Of a stretch of DNA of 47,509 nucleotides, positions 1 through 8,914 are shown piece by piece. A model generated the notes under the pieces. That model was not told the origin of the DNA. It did no database searches and saw only the letters and a program-made list of their open reading frames with translations. The stretch covers positions 1-47,509 of the forward strand of contig JAJFVC010000070.1 of the NCBI GenBank assembly GCA_021372005.1, read 5' to 3'. Source of the stretch: Planctomycetaceae bacterium. Its GTDB lineage: Bacteria; Planctomycetota; Planctomycetia; Pirellulales; Thermoguttaceae. The position numbers and the translations under genes were made by a program. Within the stretch, counting starts at the first letter, position 1; every line of letters starts with the position of its first letter.

Positions 1-374
1 CGCTCGGGCGCCGCGACCGCCGCGCCCATGCCGATCGCACCGCCCCAATCGTGCGCGACCAACGTGATCTCGCGCAAATCGAGCTTCTCGATCAACTCGT
101 TCAAATCGGCGATCCGACGCGCCAACCGATAGGAATAGTCGGCCGGCGAAGGTTTTTCAGACAGCCCGCAACCGATGTGGTCGACCGCCACGACACGGAA
201 CTCTTTGGAAAGCGGCCCGATCAAATCTCGCCAGTAGAACGACCACGTGGGGTTGCCGTGAACCATCAACAACACCGGCCCGCGGCCTTCGTCGACGTAA
301 TGCAACCGATGCCCGCCGATCAACGCCTCGCGGGATTGGAACGGATACAAAGGGCGCCAGTCCGAGGTTCTCAT
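1..374 (-). CDS. oleB: OleB-like alpha/beta hydrolase (haloalkane dehalogenase family), 3' part cut by window edge
   Basis: The first 124 residues of an alpha/beta-hydrolase are visible; the rest lies left of the window. [11 protein letters not shown] (residues 39-49) is the oxyanion-hole motif of the haloalkane dehalogenase family, and HDWGG (108-112) places an Asp (D109) at the nucleophile elbow. The NPTW variant is typical of the HLD-III subfamily, which includes OleB, the beta-lactone decarboxylase of long-chain olefin synthesis. An OleD-like gene lies at 36911-37906, which supports the olefin reading. The ATG at 374 matches the usual start of the family. The gene is 120 bases downstream of the response regulator on the same strand. 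A true dehalogenase or epoxide hydrolase remains possible, because the catalytic His and acid residue are off-window. Confidence 0.8.
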   Translation of the reverse strand, partial: MRTSDWRPLYPFQSREALIGGHRLHYVDEGRGPVLLMVHGNPTWSFYWRDLIGPLSKEFRVVAVDHIGCGLSEKPSPADYSYRLARRIADLNELIEKLDLREITLVAHDWGGAIGMGAAVAAPE

Positions 375-494
375 GGCGTCCTACTATATCAAATGCCGCC
401 GCCCGCCGGTAGTCTTGCCCCCACTAAAAATACCGGCAACGCCTCGATGGCACGCCATGGCTTGAAATCGCGTTTTGCCCCTGCGCGACCCCGC

Positions 495-1832
495 TCAGAG
501 CTGCTGCTCGATCGCGCGCAATTTGTAAATCAACGCCCGGCGGCTGATGCCGAGCTTTTTGGCGGCGTGGGTCCGGTTGCCGCCGCACTCTTCGAGCGTC
601 GCCAAAATGGTCGCCCGCTCGACCTGCGAAAGCCGGCCGGCCGGCGATTGGTCCGACGTCGTCTCGCCGGCGGCCAACGCGGCGATTTTTGGCGGCAAAT
701 GCTCCGGCAAAATCACGTCTCCACGACAAAGCAGGCATGCCCGCTGAATGGCGTTTCGCAGCTCGCGGACATTGCCCGGCCAACGATGCGTCAACAGACA
801 CTGCGTCGCTTGCGGCGACAGCCGAACCGGTCCGCCGGCGAATTCGCCCGCAAACCGATCGGCCAACGGCAGCACATCGTCCGACCGCTCCCGCAACGGC
901 GGCACGATCAACTCGACCACATTGATGCGATAGTAAAGGTCGTCCCGAAAACGCCCCGCCTCGACCGCCTCGGCCAAATCGCGGTTCGTGGCCGCCACCA
1001 GCCGAGTGTCGACTCGCACCGGCGCGTCGCTGCCGACCGGCGTGATCTGGCCCGACTCCAGGGCCCGCAGCAGTTTCGGCTGCAACGGCAACGGCAGATC
1101 GCCGATTTCATCCAGGAACAACGTGCCGCCGCTGGCCGTCCGAAAAAATCCCTGTCGAGCCGCGTCCGCACCGGTGAACGCACCTTTGGTGTGACCGAAC
1201 AACTCGCTTTCGATCAGCGACTCGGGCAGGCCGGCGCAGTTGGCCGCCACCAGCGGACCGGCCGATCGCGGACTCCAGGCGTGGATCAGCCGGGCAATAA
1301 CCTCCTTGCCGACCCCGCTCTCGCCGAGGATCAACACCGGAGCGTTCGACGGCGCCACGACGGCCGCCGTTTCCAACACCCGACGCATCGCCGCGCTTTC
1401 GCAAATCAATCCTGCCGGCAACTCGGGCGTCGTGCGCGGACCGAGCGACGGCTCGCCCGACGCGGCGCCCAAGGCATCGAGAATCGCCACTTCGAGCTCG
1501 TCCAGATCCAACGGCTTCAATAGATAATCGTCGGCGCCGCTTTTGATCGCCTCGACCGCCTGACGCAGATGTCCGTGCGCCGTGATCAGCAGCACCGGCA
1601 GATTGCTCGTGGTTTTTCGGATTTCAGCCAGCGTGGCGATGCCGTCCATGCCGGGCAGCCGGACGTCGAGCAAGACCATGTCGGGCCGTTGACGGTGCAA
1701 TGCCTCCAACGCGGCCTCGCCCGAGTCGGCCTCGGCGGTCTGAAACCCCAACGATCCGACGAAATCGCCCAGCAAACGGCGCTGCGCCGCATCATCGTCG
1801 ACGATCAAAATAGTTCGAGGCGAGTCGGTCAT
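495..1832 (-). CDS. Sigma-54-dependent response regulator (NtrC/ZraR type)
   Basis: A 445-residue transcriptional activator with three domains. The receiver domain (about 5-120) has the acidic pocket VDDD and the phospho-acceptor D56 in LLDVRLPGMDG. The AAA+ domain (about 142-372) has Walker A GESGVGKE, the sigma-54 contact loop GAFTGA and Walker B GTLFLDEIGD. A Fis-type helix-turn-helix closes the protein (GGNRTHAAKKLGISRRALIYK). It should activate promoters read by RpoN, and rpoN itself is in this window at 35374-36900. The histidine kinase ends 36 bases upstream on the same strand, so the two form one two-component operon. I did not find a convincing -24/-12 promoter before the neighbouring genes. 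All catalytic motifs look intact. Confidence 0.96.
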   Translation of the reverse strand: MTDSPRTILIVDDDAAQRRLLGDFVGSLGFQTAEADSGEAALEALHRQRPDMVLLDVRLPGMDGIATLAEIRKTTSNLPVLLITAHGHLRQAVEAIKSGADDYLLKPLDLDELEVAILDALGAASGEPSLGPRTTPELPAGLICESAAMRRVLETAAVVAPSNAPVLILGESGVGKEVIARLIHAWSPRSAGPLVAANCAGLPESLIESELFGHTKGAFTGADAARQGFFRTASGGTLFLDEIGDLPLPLQPKLLRALESGQITPVGSDAPVRVDTRLVAATNRDLAEAVEAGRFRDDLYYRINVVELIVPPLRERSDDVLPLADRFAGEFAGGPVRLSPQATQCLLTHRWPGNVRELRNAIQRACLLCRGDVILPEHLPPKIAALAAGETTSDQSPAGRLSQVERATILATLEECGGNRTHAAKKLGISRRALIYKLRAIEQQL

Positions 1833-1868
1833 CGCATCCGGTTCTACCGCAATCCGCGGCTTTCCATC

Positions 1869-3422
1869 CTACGTCCGTCCGTGAATCGCCGACGCGGTGT
1901 CGATCCAAAAAATTGCGCCGCCGCCCGGTCGCGGCGAGTATCCGACGGTCCAGCCGTGCGCGGTGGCAATGCGACGCACGATGGCCAGTCCCAGCCCGGT
2001 GCCATTGGAGCGCGTCGTATGATACGGCGTGAACAGCAAATCGACGGCCTCCGGCGGTACGCCCGGCCCGCGATCGGCCACCTCGATCCGCAACGAGCCG
2101 GCCGTCCCCGACTTCGCATCCACCTCGACCGTCGCGCCCTCGGACGAAAACTCAATGGCGTTCTGCGCCAGGTTGAACAACGCCTGCCGAAACATCTCGC
2201 GGTCGGCCCGGACCGTCCTGTCGCCCATCGACGGAGATGCAACCAACCGGAGCCGCTTGGCGTCCAGGTCCGGCTCCAACAGCACGGCCAACTCGGTCAC
2301 CACGTCCGCAGGCCGCACGTCGGTCGGCCTCGGCTCGCACGGCCGGGCGAACGCCAAAAATTGATTGATCCGGGCCGTCACTCGATCGCACTCTTCAAGA
2401 ACCGATTGGGCCTGGTGCTGTTGCTGCGGATTGTCTCGGATCGACTGCGCCCAACGTTGCGTCCAACCGCGAATCAATCCCAACGGATTGCGCGTTTCAT
2501 GCGCCAACCCCGTCGACGCCTGACTCAATTCGCGCAAGTGCCGGGCCTCGTTTTCCAACAGCCTCGCATGGCCGCGGGCGTCGGCCAATCGAACCGTCGC
2601 ACGCCACACCAACGCGATGCTCAGAATCACCAGCCCGCCGGCCAACACGACCGACCCGCGCAGCCAAGCGAAACGGGCGATCTGTTCGTCCGTCCGGCTC
2701 CGATCCAACAGCAAAACGGCCAACACCCGACCGGTGGCCGGCGGCCGCATCCCGTCCGGCGTCTCCGCCAACGGCGTTCTCTCGCGTTGTTCGAATCTCC
2801 AATTGGGACCGCGTCCTCGACCTACCCCACGTTCCTCATGACGTTCGTGATTGTTTCCTACAGGCGATCGATCGCTCGCCCCCGCCCGGTTCGTGGTCGC
2901 AAACGGTTCCGGCGGCGGTAGGCGATCCGTCGTCGAACCCTCAGAAGGCGTCTGCCATGGCGGTGCGCCGGCCAATCCCGGCGGCCCCAGTCCACCGGGC
3001 CCGGGACCGGGCATCTCGGGCATCACCTGAAATGCGACCGCATAGCGAAATCCCGCGTCCTGCCAGCTTTGGCCTGGCTCGATCGGAGCCTTCAAGTCCA
3101 ACAGTTTGGCGTTTCCCGCCGAAAGCGACAACCGCTGATCGCTCGACACGACCGCGACGGCCAAAATGTCCTGCGACTTGGCCAGCGCGTCGAGCATGCC
3201 CTGCAACGCATCCTCCAAAAAACGACCGAGCCGCCGATGCGACTGCACACCGCCGACCAAGGCATTCATCACCGAGTCGGCCTGACGACGCACGCCCTCG
3301 CGCGCCGCCGCGCATTCGGCCTGGTATTCCTGCCATTGCCAGACGACCAACAAGGCCCAGGCCAACAGCAACGCCGCCACCGTCACCCCTCGTTGCCAGC
3401 GCATCGGTGCATTTTCCTGCAT
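1869..3422 (-). CDS. Membrane sensor histidine kinase with Gly/Pro/Arg-rich periplasmic loop
   Basis: A 517-residue kinase with two membrane segments (about 13-29 and 253-274) enclosing a large extracytoplasmic region. The phospho-acceptor is H308 in LAHETRNPLG, followed by the N box (NLAQNAIEF, near 417-425), G1 (DRGPGVP) and G2 (GTGLGLAIV) boxes of a HATPase domain. The sensor loop is unusual: after a dCache/PAS-like first part it holds a low-complexity insert (about 133-225) rich in Met, Pro, Gly, Arg and His, for example MPEMPGPGPGG and GVGRGRGPNW. Similar Gly/Arg/Pro/Met composition recurs in the two secreted proteins encoded just upstream. It pairs with the sigma-54 regulator downstream. 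The overall layout resembles ZraS, but the signal sensed cannot be read from the sequence. An alternative start lies at Met7. Confidence 0.92.
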   Translation of the reverse strand: MQENAPMRWQRGVTVAALLLAWALLVVWQWQEYQAECAAAREGVRRQADSVMNALVGGVQSHRRLGRFLEDALQGMLDALAKSQDILAVAVVSSDQRLSLSAGNAKLLDLKAPIEPGQSWQDAGFRYAVAFQVMPEMPGPGPGGLGPPGLAGAPPWQTPSEGSTTDRLPPPEPFATTNRAGASDRSPVGNNHERHEERGVGRGRGPNWRFEQRERTPLAETPDGMRPPATGRVLAVLLLDRSRTDEQIARFAWLRGSVVLAGGLVILSIALVWRATVRLADARGHARLLENEARHLRELSQASTGLAHETRNPLGLIRGWTQRWAQSIRDNPQQQHQAQSVLEECDRVTARINQFLAFARPCEPRPTDVRPADVVTELAVLLEPDLDAKRLRLVASPSMGDRTVRADREMFRQALFNLAQNAIEFSSEGATVEVDAKSGTAGSLRIEVADRGPGVPPEAVDLLFTPYHTTRSNGTGLGLAIVRRIATAHGWTVGYSPRPGGGAIFWIDTASAIHGRT

Positions 3423-3493
3423 ATCGAATTATTGTCGCACAATTGGCTTCCGCGTCAATCGGTCTCGACTCGCACCTCGCTCGTGTTTCAATG

Positions 3494-3534
3494 AAAAAAG
3501 CGGGGAGGCGAACGACAGCCGTCCACTCCCCGCT
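3494..3534 (-). terminator. Rho-independent terminator after the REFGPP-repeat gene
   Basis: AGCGGGGAG (3499-3507) pairs perfectly with CTCCCCGCT (3526-3534). On the minus strand the stem is followed by six T (the A-run at 3494-3499). It lies between the stop of the repeat protein gene (3596) and the histidine kinase start (3422), so it should separate the two transcripts. Confidence 0.85.
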
Positions 3535-3595
3535 TCGATGGACGTCCACGAGACCGTCCTACGTCGGAATCCGACGCGACAGCCCCGGGAAGTCC

Positions 3596-4366
3596 TTAAT
3601 CGTCCCGTTCCGATCGCGGCGGCCGAGCGTCGCCACGATGCGGACCGGTCTCGTCACGGCCGCGTTCCTTGTCCCAACCGCTCCGGGCCTCGGGACCGCG
3701 ATTTCCGCCACGGTCGAATCCGGCTTCAGGGCCGCGTCGTTCGGCACGGACGGGACCCGCTTCACGGCCTTCCCGGCGGTCCGGAGGTCCGAACTCGGGA
3801 GCACGCTCCTCGTCGCGATTTCGACCCCATTCCGGCCCACGGCCTTCGCCACGTCGCGGCGGGCCGAACTCGCGGTCACGCCCCTCGTCGCGACGTGGGC
3901 CGAACTCTCGTCGGCAACCTTCCCAACGACCCGGAGGTCCAAACTCCGGCCCGCGGCCTTCGCCGCAACCTCGACCAAACTCCGGTCGGAGCGCCCGGCC
4001 ACAATACGGACAGACATCCCGTCGGTTGCCGTCCCAACGATTGGGAGGTCCAAACTCGGGACCTCGACCTTCGCCACGCCGTGATGGGCCGAACTCGCTA
4101 TCACGATCTTCGCCGCGCCACGGGCAGAACTCGCGCCGACCGCCGTCCCCACGCCTCGGCGGCCCAAACTCACGATCACGTCCCTTGTCGCGGCTCATCG
4201 GTCCCGCTTCAGGTCTACGATCGGGAGCCGCCGCGTCCTCCGATCTCTTGGCTTCCGACTTCGGTTCCTCCGGGGGCTTCCGCCGCTCGGGCCCCTGCGC
4301 CCAAACGACCCAGGCCATGCCGCTGAAGACTGTCACGGCGGCCAACAAAAACATTGTGTGTCGCAT
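3596..4366 (-). CDS. Secreted Arg/Gly-rich protein with about ten REFGPP-type repeats
   Basis: A 256-residue protein of no recognised family. The start is the ATG at 4366, preceded by the Shine-Dalgarno-like AGGTG at about 7 bases; a GTG at 4381 is in frame but less likely. Residues 1-24 form a signal peptide (MRHTMFLLAAV... ending near WAQG). The mature part is extremely hydrophilic and built from irregular units of about 15-18 residues centred on (R/P)EFGPP(R/N/G)R, alternating with RRGEGRG-type linkers; about ten copies can be counted between residues 60 and 210. Five cysteines interrupt the repeats (FCPW, CPYCGR, RGCGEG, EGCRRE), enough for a small zinc site or disulfides. The codon third positions and the signal peptide argue that this frame is real. 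It sits between terminators and beside the two-component genes, suggesting, but not proving, that it is a target or partner of that system. Confidence 0.7.
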   Translation of the reverse strand: MRHTMFLLAAVTVFSGMAWVVWAQGPERRKPPEEPKSEAKRSEDAAAPDRRPEAGPMSRDKGRDREFGPPRRGDGGRREFCPWRGEDRDSEFGPSRRGEGRGPEFGPPNRWDGNRRDVCPYCGRALRPEFGRGCGEGRGPEFGPPGRWEGCRREFGPRRDEGRDREFGPPRRGEGRGPEWGRNRDEERAPEFGPPDRREGREAGPVRAERRGPEAGFDRGGNRGPEARSGWDKERGRDETGPHRGDARPPRSERDD

Positions 4367-4801
4367 CGCCAGACACCTCACAACTACATTTCGACGCTCT
4401 GCAATGGTTGCACGTTTGGCTCGCCCGACCCGAAACGTTCTTGCACGGCCGTCTCGCCGTCGCGGTTGAGCCGCGCATCAACGCCGGCCCGAGCAAACCC
4501 TCACGGAGAAACGCCGCAGAACGCCTTCACAGCGTTGACTCCGCCCCACAGGACTCGGCATGGCCCAAAGAAAACCAAGTCCGCTTCTCCACAACCGCAA
4601 TTCGCGTGCCAACGCCTGAAGATGCGAAAGATGCGCTTCGCCAAAAAGACATCCCAAAAAAACTTGCGAGAGGCGCAAAAAAAACCTTGGCCGACGCAAC
4701 GTGAGTTGCCATCGGCCAAGGTGCAACTTACAAGCTCAGTCCAACCGGTGTGTGGGCCAAACTGTTATCCGGCCATCCCTCGCTGTAAGACTGCTTCCGC
4801 A
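4367..4801. other. Intergenic region, no gene seen apart from a terminator
   Basis: These 435 bases separate the two small secreted-protein genes. Open frames here on both strands have no recognisable protein features and I leave them out. The only clear element is the minus-strand terminator at 4677-4721. The promoter of the repeat gene must lie in the left half, but I could not pick a convincing box pair. Confidence 0.6.
4677..4721 (-). terminator. Rho-independent terminator after the GPGM-repeat gene
   Basis: CCTTGGCCGA (4685-4694) pairs over ten bases with TCGGCCAAGG (4712-4721). On the minus strand the stem runs into eight T (A-run 4677-4684). It is 80 bases past the stop of the gene at 4802-5320. 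Confidence 0.92.
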
Positions 4802-5320
4802 CTATTTCCTGCTTTCGGGTTCCTCTTGGGAATCGCGGTCGGTCGGTCGAGCCATGCCGGGACCACGCCCCATACCGGGCCCGCGTCCCATACCAGGTCC
4901 ATCCGGTCCGCCAGGGCCCTCGGGCCCGCCAGGTCCGCCTCGCCCAAAATCACCATTTTCGTCCGGCCACAAGCTGCGGCTACGGAGGCGTCGATGCCCG
5001 TAGCGTTGGTCGCCTTGCCGAAACTTCTCGCGCTCGCTGCGCATCTGGTCGGCCAGCTTGCGCACTTCCTTGGCAAGCGAATCGACCTTGGCCTTGTCGG
5101 GCGTTTCGGCCGACTTTGCCTCCAACAGATCGGCCACGGCCCGATGCCACTTGACCTCGAGCGATGTCATGGCGTTCAGATGGGCTTTCCACTCCACGGC
5201 TTTTTTCTGCTCGTCGACCTGCGACGGCTTTTTCGGAGCGCCGACGTCTTCGGTGACGGCCACCAACGCCGCCCCGAAAAGAACCGTCGTGGCAATCAGC
5301 ACAACAGGTGCCACACGCAT
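4802..5320 (-). CDS. Small secreted helical protein with GPGMGR tail (Spy/ZraP-like architecture)
   Basis: A 172-residue protein. The ATG at 5320 has a strong ribosome site (GGAGAGG, 6 bases upstream), which decides against the in-frame upstream start. Residues 1-22 look like a signal peptide or anchor (MRVAPVVLIATTVLFGAALV). Residues 30-105 are charged and strongly helical (EWKAHLNAMTSLEVKWHRAV and onward), as in small periplasmic Spy/CpxP/ZraP chaperones, though no diagnostic LTxxQ motif is present. The C-terminal third is Gly/Pro-rich and ends in three tandem GPGMGR-type hexads. The Met/Pro/Gly composition matches the sensor loop of the nearby histidine kinase. By analogy with ZraP-ZraSR, it could be the envelope-stress effector of that system; this is inference from architecture and position only. 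Confidence 0.7.
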   Translation of the reverse strand: MRVAPVVLIATTVLFGAALVAVTEDVGAPKKPSQVDEQKKAVEWKAHLNAMTSLEVKWHRAVADLLEAKSAETPDKAKVDSLAKEVRKLADQMRSEREKFRQGDQRYGHRRLRSRSLWPDENGDFGRGGPGGPEGPGGPDGPGMGRGPGMGRGPGMARPTDRDSQEEPESRK

Positions 5321-5822
5321 GATTCGCCTCTCCACGGATTGGTCGCCTTGCAAGTTTTGCATACCTTAGCGAGTCCTTTTGGAATCGTTTTGCAGCCCCG
5401 GCCCAATCAAAAGAACCGGTTTCCCTAGCTGCAGGATACCAAAACTCCTCGCATCCAGTCCACAACCGTCAGGAATCGCGGCAAGGCGCTGTCTCGCGAT
5501 TCCCCTTGTCTCGTCCCCTTGCCAAAAAATCGGCCAAGGCCCGCGGCGGCCGATCTTGATCGAAATCTATCAGCAAGTGGCATGCCAATCATCGCGGCAA
5601 ACCGCGCCGATGCTGAGGATCCAGCAAGCCGCTACCCATTTTCGCGTAAAAAAACACCCCGAAATCGCCCGTTCTAATCAACATCCCTCGTTTCTGCCTT
5701 GCGAAACCGTGGTCCTTCGGGTAAACCATCTTTTGATGAATCGGTCGCCAGCCCGCCGCCGGGGGTGTTTTGAGTCCTCCATGTTGCGATCCAGCTCGAC
5801 GGCCTGCTTCCTGTTGGAAAAA
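5321..5822. other. Intergenic region between divergent genes; one palindrome
   Basis: About 500 bases between the minus-strand GPGM gene and the plus-strand metallo-hydrolase. It should hold both promoters. I see one nine-base inverted repeat, GGAATCGCG (5472-5480) with CGCGATTCC (5495-5503), without a T-run, so it is not a terminator; it could be an operator. A plus-strand frame is open upstream of 5823, but its N-terminal part looks non-coding. Confidence 0.5.
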
Positions 5823-6845
5823 ATGCCTGCTCTGCCCCCCGTCAAAAAATACGTCTCGAACTCCGGCGTGCGGATTTATCGCATCCCGTGCCAAGCTTTC
5901 GACACCCTTTCCGCCCGCGTCCATTTGCTATTGGAAGCCGGTCCTCCTACGCTGGTCGACTCCGGCAGCGGCGTCGGCCACTGCACACAGCAGATTTTGG
6001 CCGGTCTCGACGTCGTCCGAACGCAATTCGGCGAATCGGTCCAACTGACCGACATCCGCCGCATCCTTGTCAGCCACGGACACGTCGATCATATTGGCGG
6101 CCTGGCCGATTTGGTCCGACGCACCCACGCCGAAGTCGCCGTGCACCCGTTGGAAGTCGGCCCGGTCGCTTCCTATTGCGAGCACGTGGCCATTAGCAAT
6201 TTCCGGCTCGACCATTATTTTCGTCAGTCGGGCGTCGAACCGAAACGCCGAGCCCAGTTGCTCCGCGATTTGCGATTCAACAACCAGCCGGTCGAAAGCG
6301 TCCCGGTCGGGCGATTGCTGGAAGACGGGCAATTGTTGGACGGGCTTCAGGTGATCCACACGCCAGGCCACTCACCCGGCCATCTTTGCCTCGGCCTCGG
6401 TAATATTTTGCTTTCGTCCGATCACGTGCTGGCCCGGACCGTGCCGCAACAGTGGCCCGAATGCACCGCGCCGTACACCGGGTTGGGTCACTATCTGGAG
6501 TCGCTCGACAAAGTGCAGCGAATGCCCGGCTTCGAGCTGACGCTGGCGGCCCACGAGCAAACGATCACTAACCTGTACGATCGCATCGACGCGATTCGCA
6601 GCTCACACCAACGGCGGCTCGAACGCTTGCTGAACTCGTTGCGAGAGGCCGCCCGCCCGCTGTCGGTCGACGAAATCACCCGGCTGTTGTATCCCGAGGT
6701 GACGGGATTTCGGGCCGTGCTGGCCATCACCGACGTCGGCGCCCGCGTCGAATACTTGCATCAGCGAGGGTTGCTGAAGGTCGCCGATTTCGAGCAACTG
6801 GTCGATGGCGATTTTGACGCCGTATTTCGCTACGAGGTCGTCTAA
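5823..6845 (+). CDS. Metallo-beta-lactamase-fold hydrolase
   Basis: A 340-residue hydrolase. The metal motif HGHVDH (near residues 84-89) is the HxHxDH signature of the fold; a second ligand region is TPGHSPGHLCL and a third is SSDHVL, with a late AAHE. The C-terminal 70 residues resemble the winged-helix tail seen in LACTB2-like and related MBL proteins, which cleave thioesters, glyoxalase-type substrates or RNA; the substrate cannot be told from sequence. I chose the ATG at 5823 (MPALPPVKKY) because the frame upstream lacks family character. The helicase gene begins 34 bases after the stop, so the two are probably cotranscribed. Confidence 0.9.
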   Translation: MPALPPVKKYVSNSGVRIYRIPCQAFDTLSARVHLLLEAGPPTLVDSGSGVGHCTQQILAGLDVVRTQFGESVQLTDIRRILVSHGHVDHIGGLADLVRRTHAEVAVHPLEVGPVASYCEHVAISNFRLDHYFRQSGVEPKRRAQLLRDLRFNNQPVESVPVGRLLEDGQLLDGLQVIHTPGHSPGHLCLGLGNILLSSDHVLARTVPQQWPECTAPYTGLGHYLESLDKVQRMPGFELTLAAHEQTITNLYDRIDAIRSSHQRRLERLLNSLREAARPLSVDEITRLLYPEVTGFRAVLAITDVGARVEYLHQRGLLKVADFEQLVDGDFDAVFRYEVV

Positions 6846-6879
6846 CTCAAAATCCCTCGACGGATCGGCGTTTGCTCTT

Positions 6880-8910
6880 ATGCTTTCTCCCCTCGAAATT
6901 CTCGGCCCCGACGGACGCATTGCGGCGCGATTGCCCGGCTACGAACATCGCACGCAACAGCTCGACATGGCCGAGGCCGTCGACCAAGCGATCCGGCAAC
7001 GGCATCATCTCGCGGTCGAGGCGGGGACCGGCGTCGGCAAAAGTTTTGCCTATCTCGTGCCGGCCATTTTGGCGGCCGCCGGCCAAACGATGGACCCGTC
7101 GACGTCGGACGGCGACGCATCCAGTCCAAAACCTTCGTCCGATCGCCCGCCGCGCGTGGTCGTTTCGACCCACACGATCAGCCTGCAAGAACAATTGATC
7201 CAAAAAGACCTGCCGCTGTTGAACAGCGTCATCCCATTGGAGTTTTCGGCCGTGCTGATCAAGGGCCGCGGCAACTACCTCAGTTTGCGGCGGCTTCAAA
7301 ACGCGATGAGCCGGGCTGCGGGCCTTTTCAGCGAGCCGGACGAGTTCGACCAGCTTCAGCAGATCCATGCCTGGGCGTCGCAGACCACCGACGGCTCGCT
7401 CTCCGACCTGAACTTCCGCCCGCTGCCGGCCGTTTGGGACGAGGTCGCCAGCGATCACGGCAATTGCATGGGCCGAAAATGTCCGATGTACTCGAAGTGC
7501 TTTTATTACAAAGCCCGGCGTCGGATGCAGCACGCGCAGATTCTCGTGGTCAATCACGCGTTGTTTTTCTCGGACCTCGCCCTGCGTCGTGAAGAGGTCA
7601 GCCTGTTGCCGAACTACGACGTGGCCATCCTGGACGAAGCCCACACGCTGGAATCCGTCGCCGGCGATCACCTGGGGCTGAGCGTCTCAAACGGCCAGGT
7701 CGAATACACGCTGCGAAAACTTTACAATGATCGGACCAACCGCGGACTGCTGGTCCACCACAAGTTGCGCGACGCCCAGCGCGCGGTGTGGGAATGCCGC
7801 GACACGGCGGACGAGTTTTTTGACCAGATCGCTCAATGGTTGGCTTCGCAACCCAAAGGCAACGGACGCGTGTGTCAGCCGGACATCGTCGCCAATCCGT
7901 TGAGCGAGAAGCTCAAGCAGTTGGTGGCCACGCTGCGCCGCCACGCCAAACAGATCGAAGAGCCCGAACAGCGACAGGATTTCACCGCCGCCGCCGGACG
8001 TTTGGACGCGATGGCCCAGGGCGTCGATCAGTGGCTCGGCCAACACCTGGACGACGCGGTCTATTGGATCGAAGCCGGCCGGGGCCGCGTCCGACCGAAA
8101 GTGAAACTGGCCGCCGCGCCGATCGACGTGGGCCCCCTGCTCCGCGAATATCTATTCGATCGCGTGCCAACGGTCGTCATGACCAGCGCCACACTGTCTA
8201 CGGGCCGCGGCCGCGACGGACGCCCGACGTTCGAGTTCTTTCAATCGCGGATCGGTTTGAGCCAAACGGAAACGCTGGCGTTGGGCAGTCCGTTCGACTA
8301 CCAACGCCAGGCTGAAATCGTGCTGTTGGACGGCATGCCCGACCCGACCGCCGACAACGCCGGCTATGAGCGCGCCGCCGTCGAGATGATTCGCCGATAC
8401 GTTGCCCGCAGCGAAGGCCGAGCGTTCGTGCTGTTCACCAGCTATGAGATGATGCGCCGAACGGCGGCGGCGATGCTGCCGTGGCTGATCGCGCACGATC
8501 TGGCGCTGTACAGCCAGTCGGACGGCACGCCGCGCAGCCGAATGCTTGAACTATTCAAAAACAATCCGCGGTCCGTCTTGTTCGGCGTGGACAGTTTTTG
8601 GCAAGGCGTCGACGTGCCCGGCGAGGCGCTCCAAAACGTCATCATCACACGACTGCCATTCAGCGTGCCCGACCGCCCGCTGTTGGAGGCCCGACTCGAA
8701 GCGATCCGCGACCGCGGCGGCAATCCGTTCGCCGACTACCAACTGCCCGAGGCCATTTTGAAACTCAAGCAAGGTTTTGGGCGTCTGATCCGCACCCGCC
8801 AAGACACGGGCATGGTAGTGATTCTCGATCCGCGCGTGCGCACCAAACCCTATGGCCGACGTTTTTTGGCCGCCCTGCCCGATTGCCGGCAAGTGGTGGA
8901 ACGAGTGTAA
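6880..8910 (+). CDS. dinG: DinG/XPD-family ATP-dependent DNA helicase
   Basis: A 676-residue superfamily 2 helicase. Walker A is GTGVGKSF (about 49-56), the DEAH box sits at 252-255 (LDEAHTLE), and motif VI is QGFGRLIR near the end, all intact. Between motifs Ia and II lies the iron-sulphur region: C196, C201 and C207 (NCMGRKCPMYSKC) are present, but the first ligand expected in the KGRGNYLC motif is Ser136 here (KGRGNYLSLRRL). The cluster may therefore be incomplete or use another ligand. The ATG at 6880 is preferred; the in-frame ATG at 6805 would overlap the preceding gene. The stop is only four bases from the stop of the convergent lipoprotein gene. Role by family: unwinding of 5' overhang, R-loop or G4 substrates in repair. 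Confidence 0.93.
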   Translation: MLSPLEILGPDGRIAARLPGYEHRTQQLDMAEAVDQAIRQRHHLAVEAGTGVGKSFAYLVPAILAAAGQTMDPSTSDGDASSPKPSSDRPPRVVVSTHTISLQEQLIQKDLPLLNSVIPLEFSAVLIKGRGNYLSLRRLQNAMSRAAGLFSEPDEFDQLQQIHAWASQTTDGSLSDLNFRPLPAVWDEVASDHGNCMGRKCPMYSKCFYYKARRRMQHAQILVVNHALFFSDLALRREEVSLLPNYDVAILDEAHTLESVAGDHLGLSVSNGQVEYTLRKLYNDRTNRGLLVHHKLRDAQRAVWECRDTADEFFDQIAQWLASQPKGNGRVCQPDIVANPLSEKLKQLVATLRRHAKQIEEPEQRQDFTAAAGRLDAMAQGVDQWLGQHLDDAVYWIEAGRGRVRPKVKLAAAPIDVGPLLREYLFDRVPTVVMTSATLSTGRGRDGRPTFEFFQSRIGLSQTETLALGSPFDYQRQAEIVLLDGMPDPTADNAGYERAAVEMIRRYVARSEGRAFVLFTSYEMMRRTAAAMLPWLIAHDLALYSQSDGTPRSRMLELFKNNPRSVLFGVDSFWQGVDVPGEALQNVIITRLPFSVPDRPLLEARLEAIRDRGGNPFADYQLPEAILKLKQGFGRLIRTRQDTGMVVILDPRVRTKPYGRRFLAALPDCRQVVERV

Positions 8911-8914
8911 ACCA

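Noticed and set aside
51..1523. 490-codon plus-strand frame at the left edge
   Set aside because: Antisense to the hydrolase and response regulator, with no recognisable domain.
2957..4469. Plus-strand Arg/Ser/Pro-rich frames
   Set aside because: They are antisense to the histidine kinase and the REFGPP-repeat gene; their repeats are the mirror of that gene's.
3423..5500. Sigma-54 (-24/-12) promoters before the two-component and secreted-protein genes
   Set aside because: Some GG and GC pairs are near the right distance but none has the ten-base spacing with TGGC/TTGC context.
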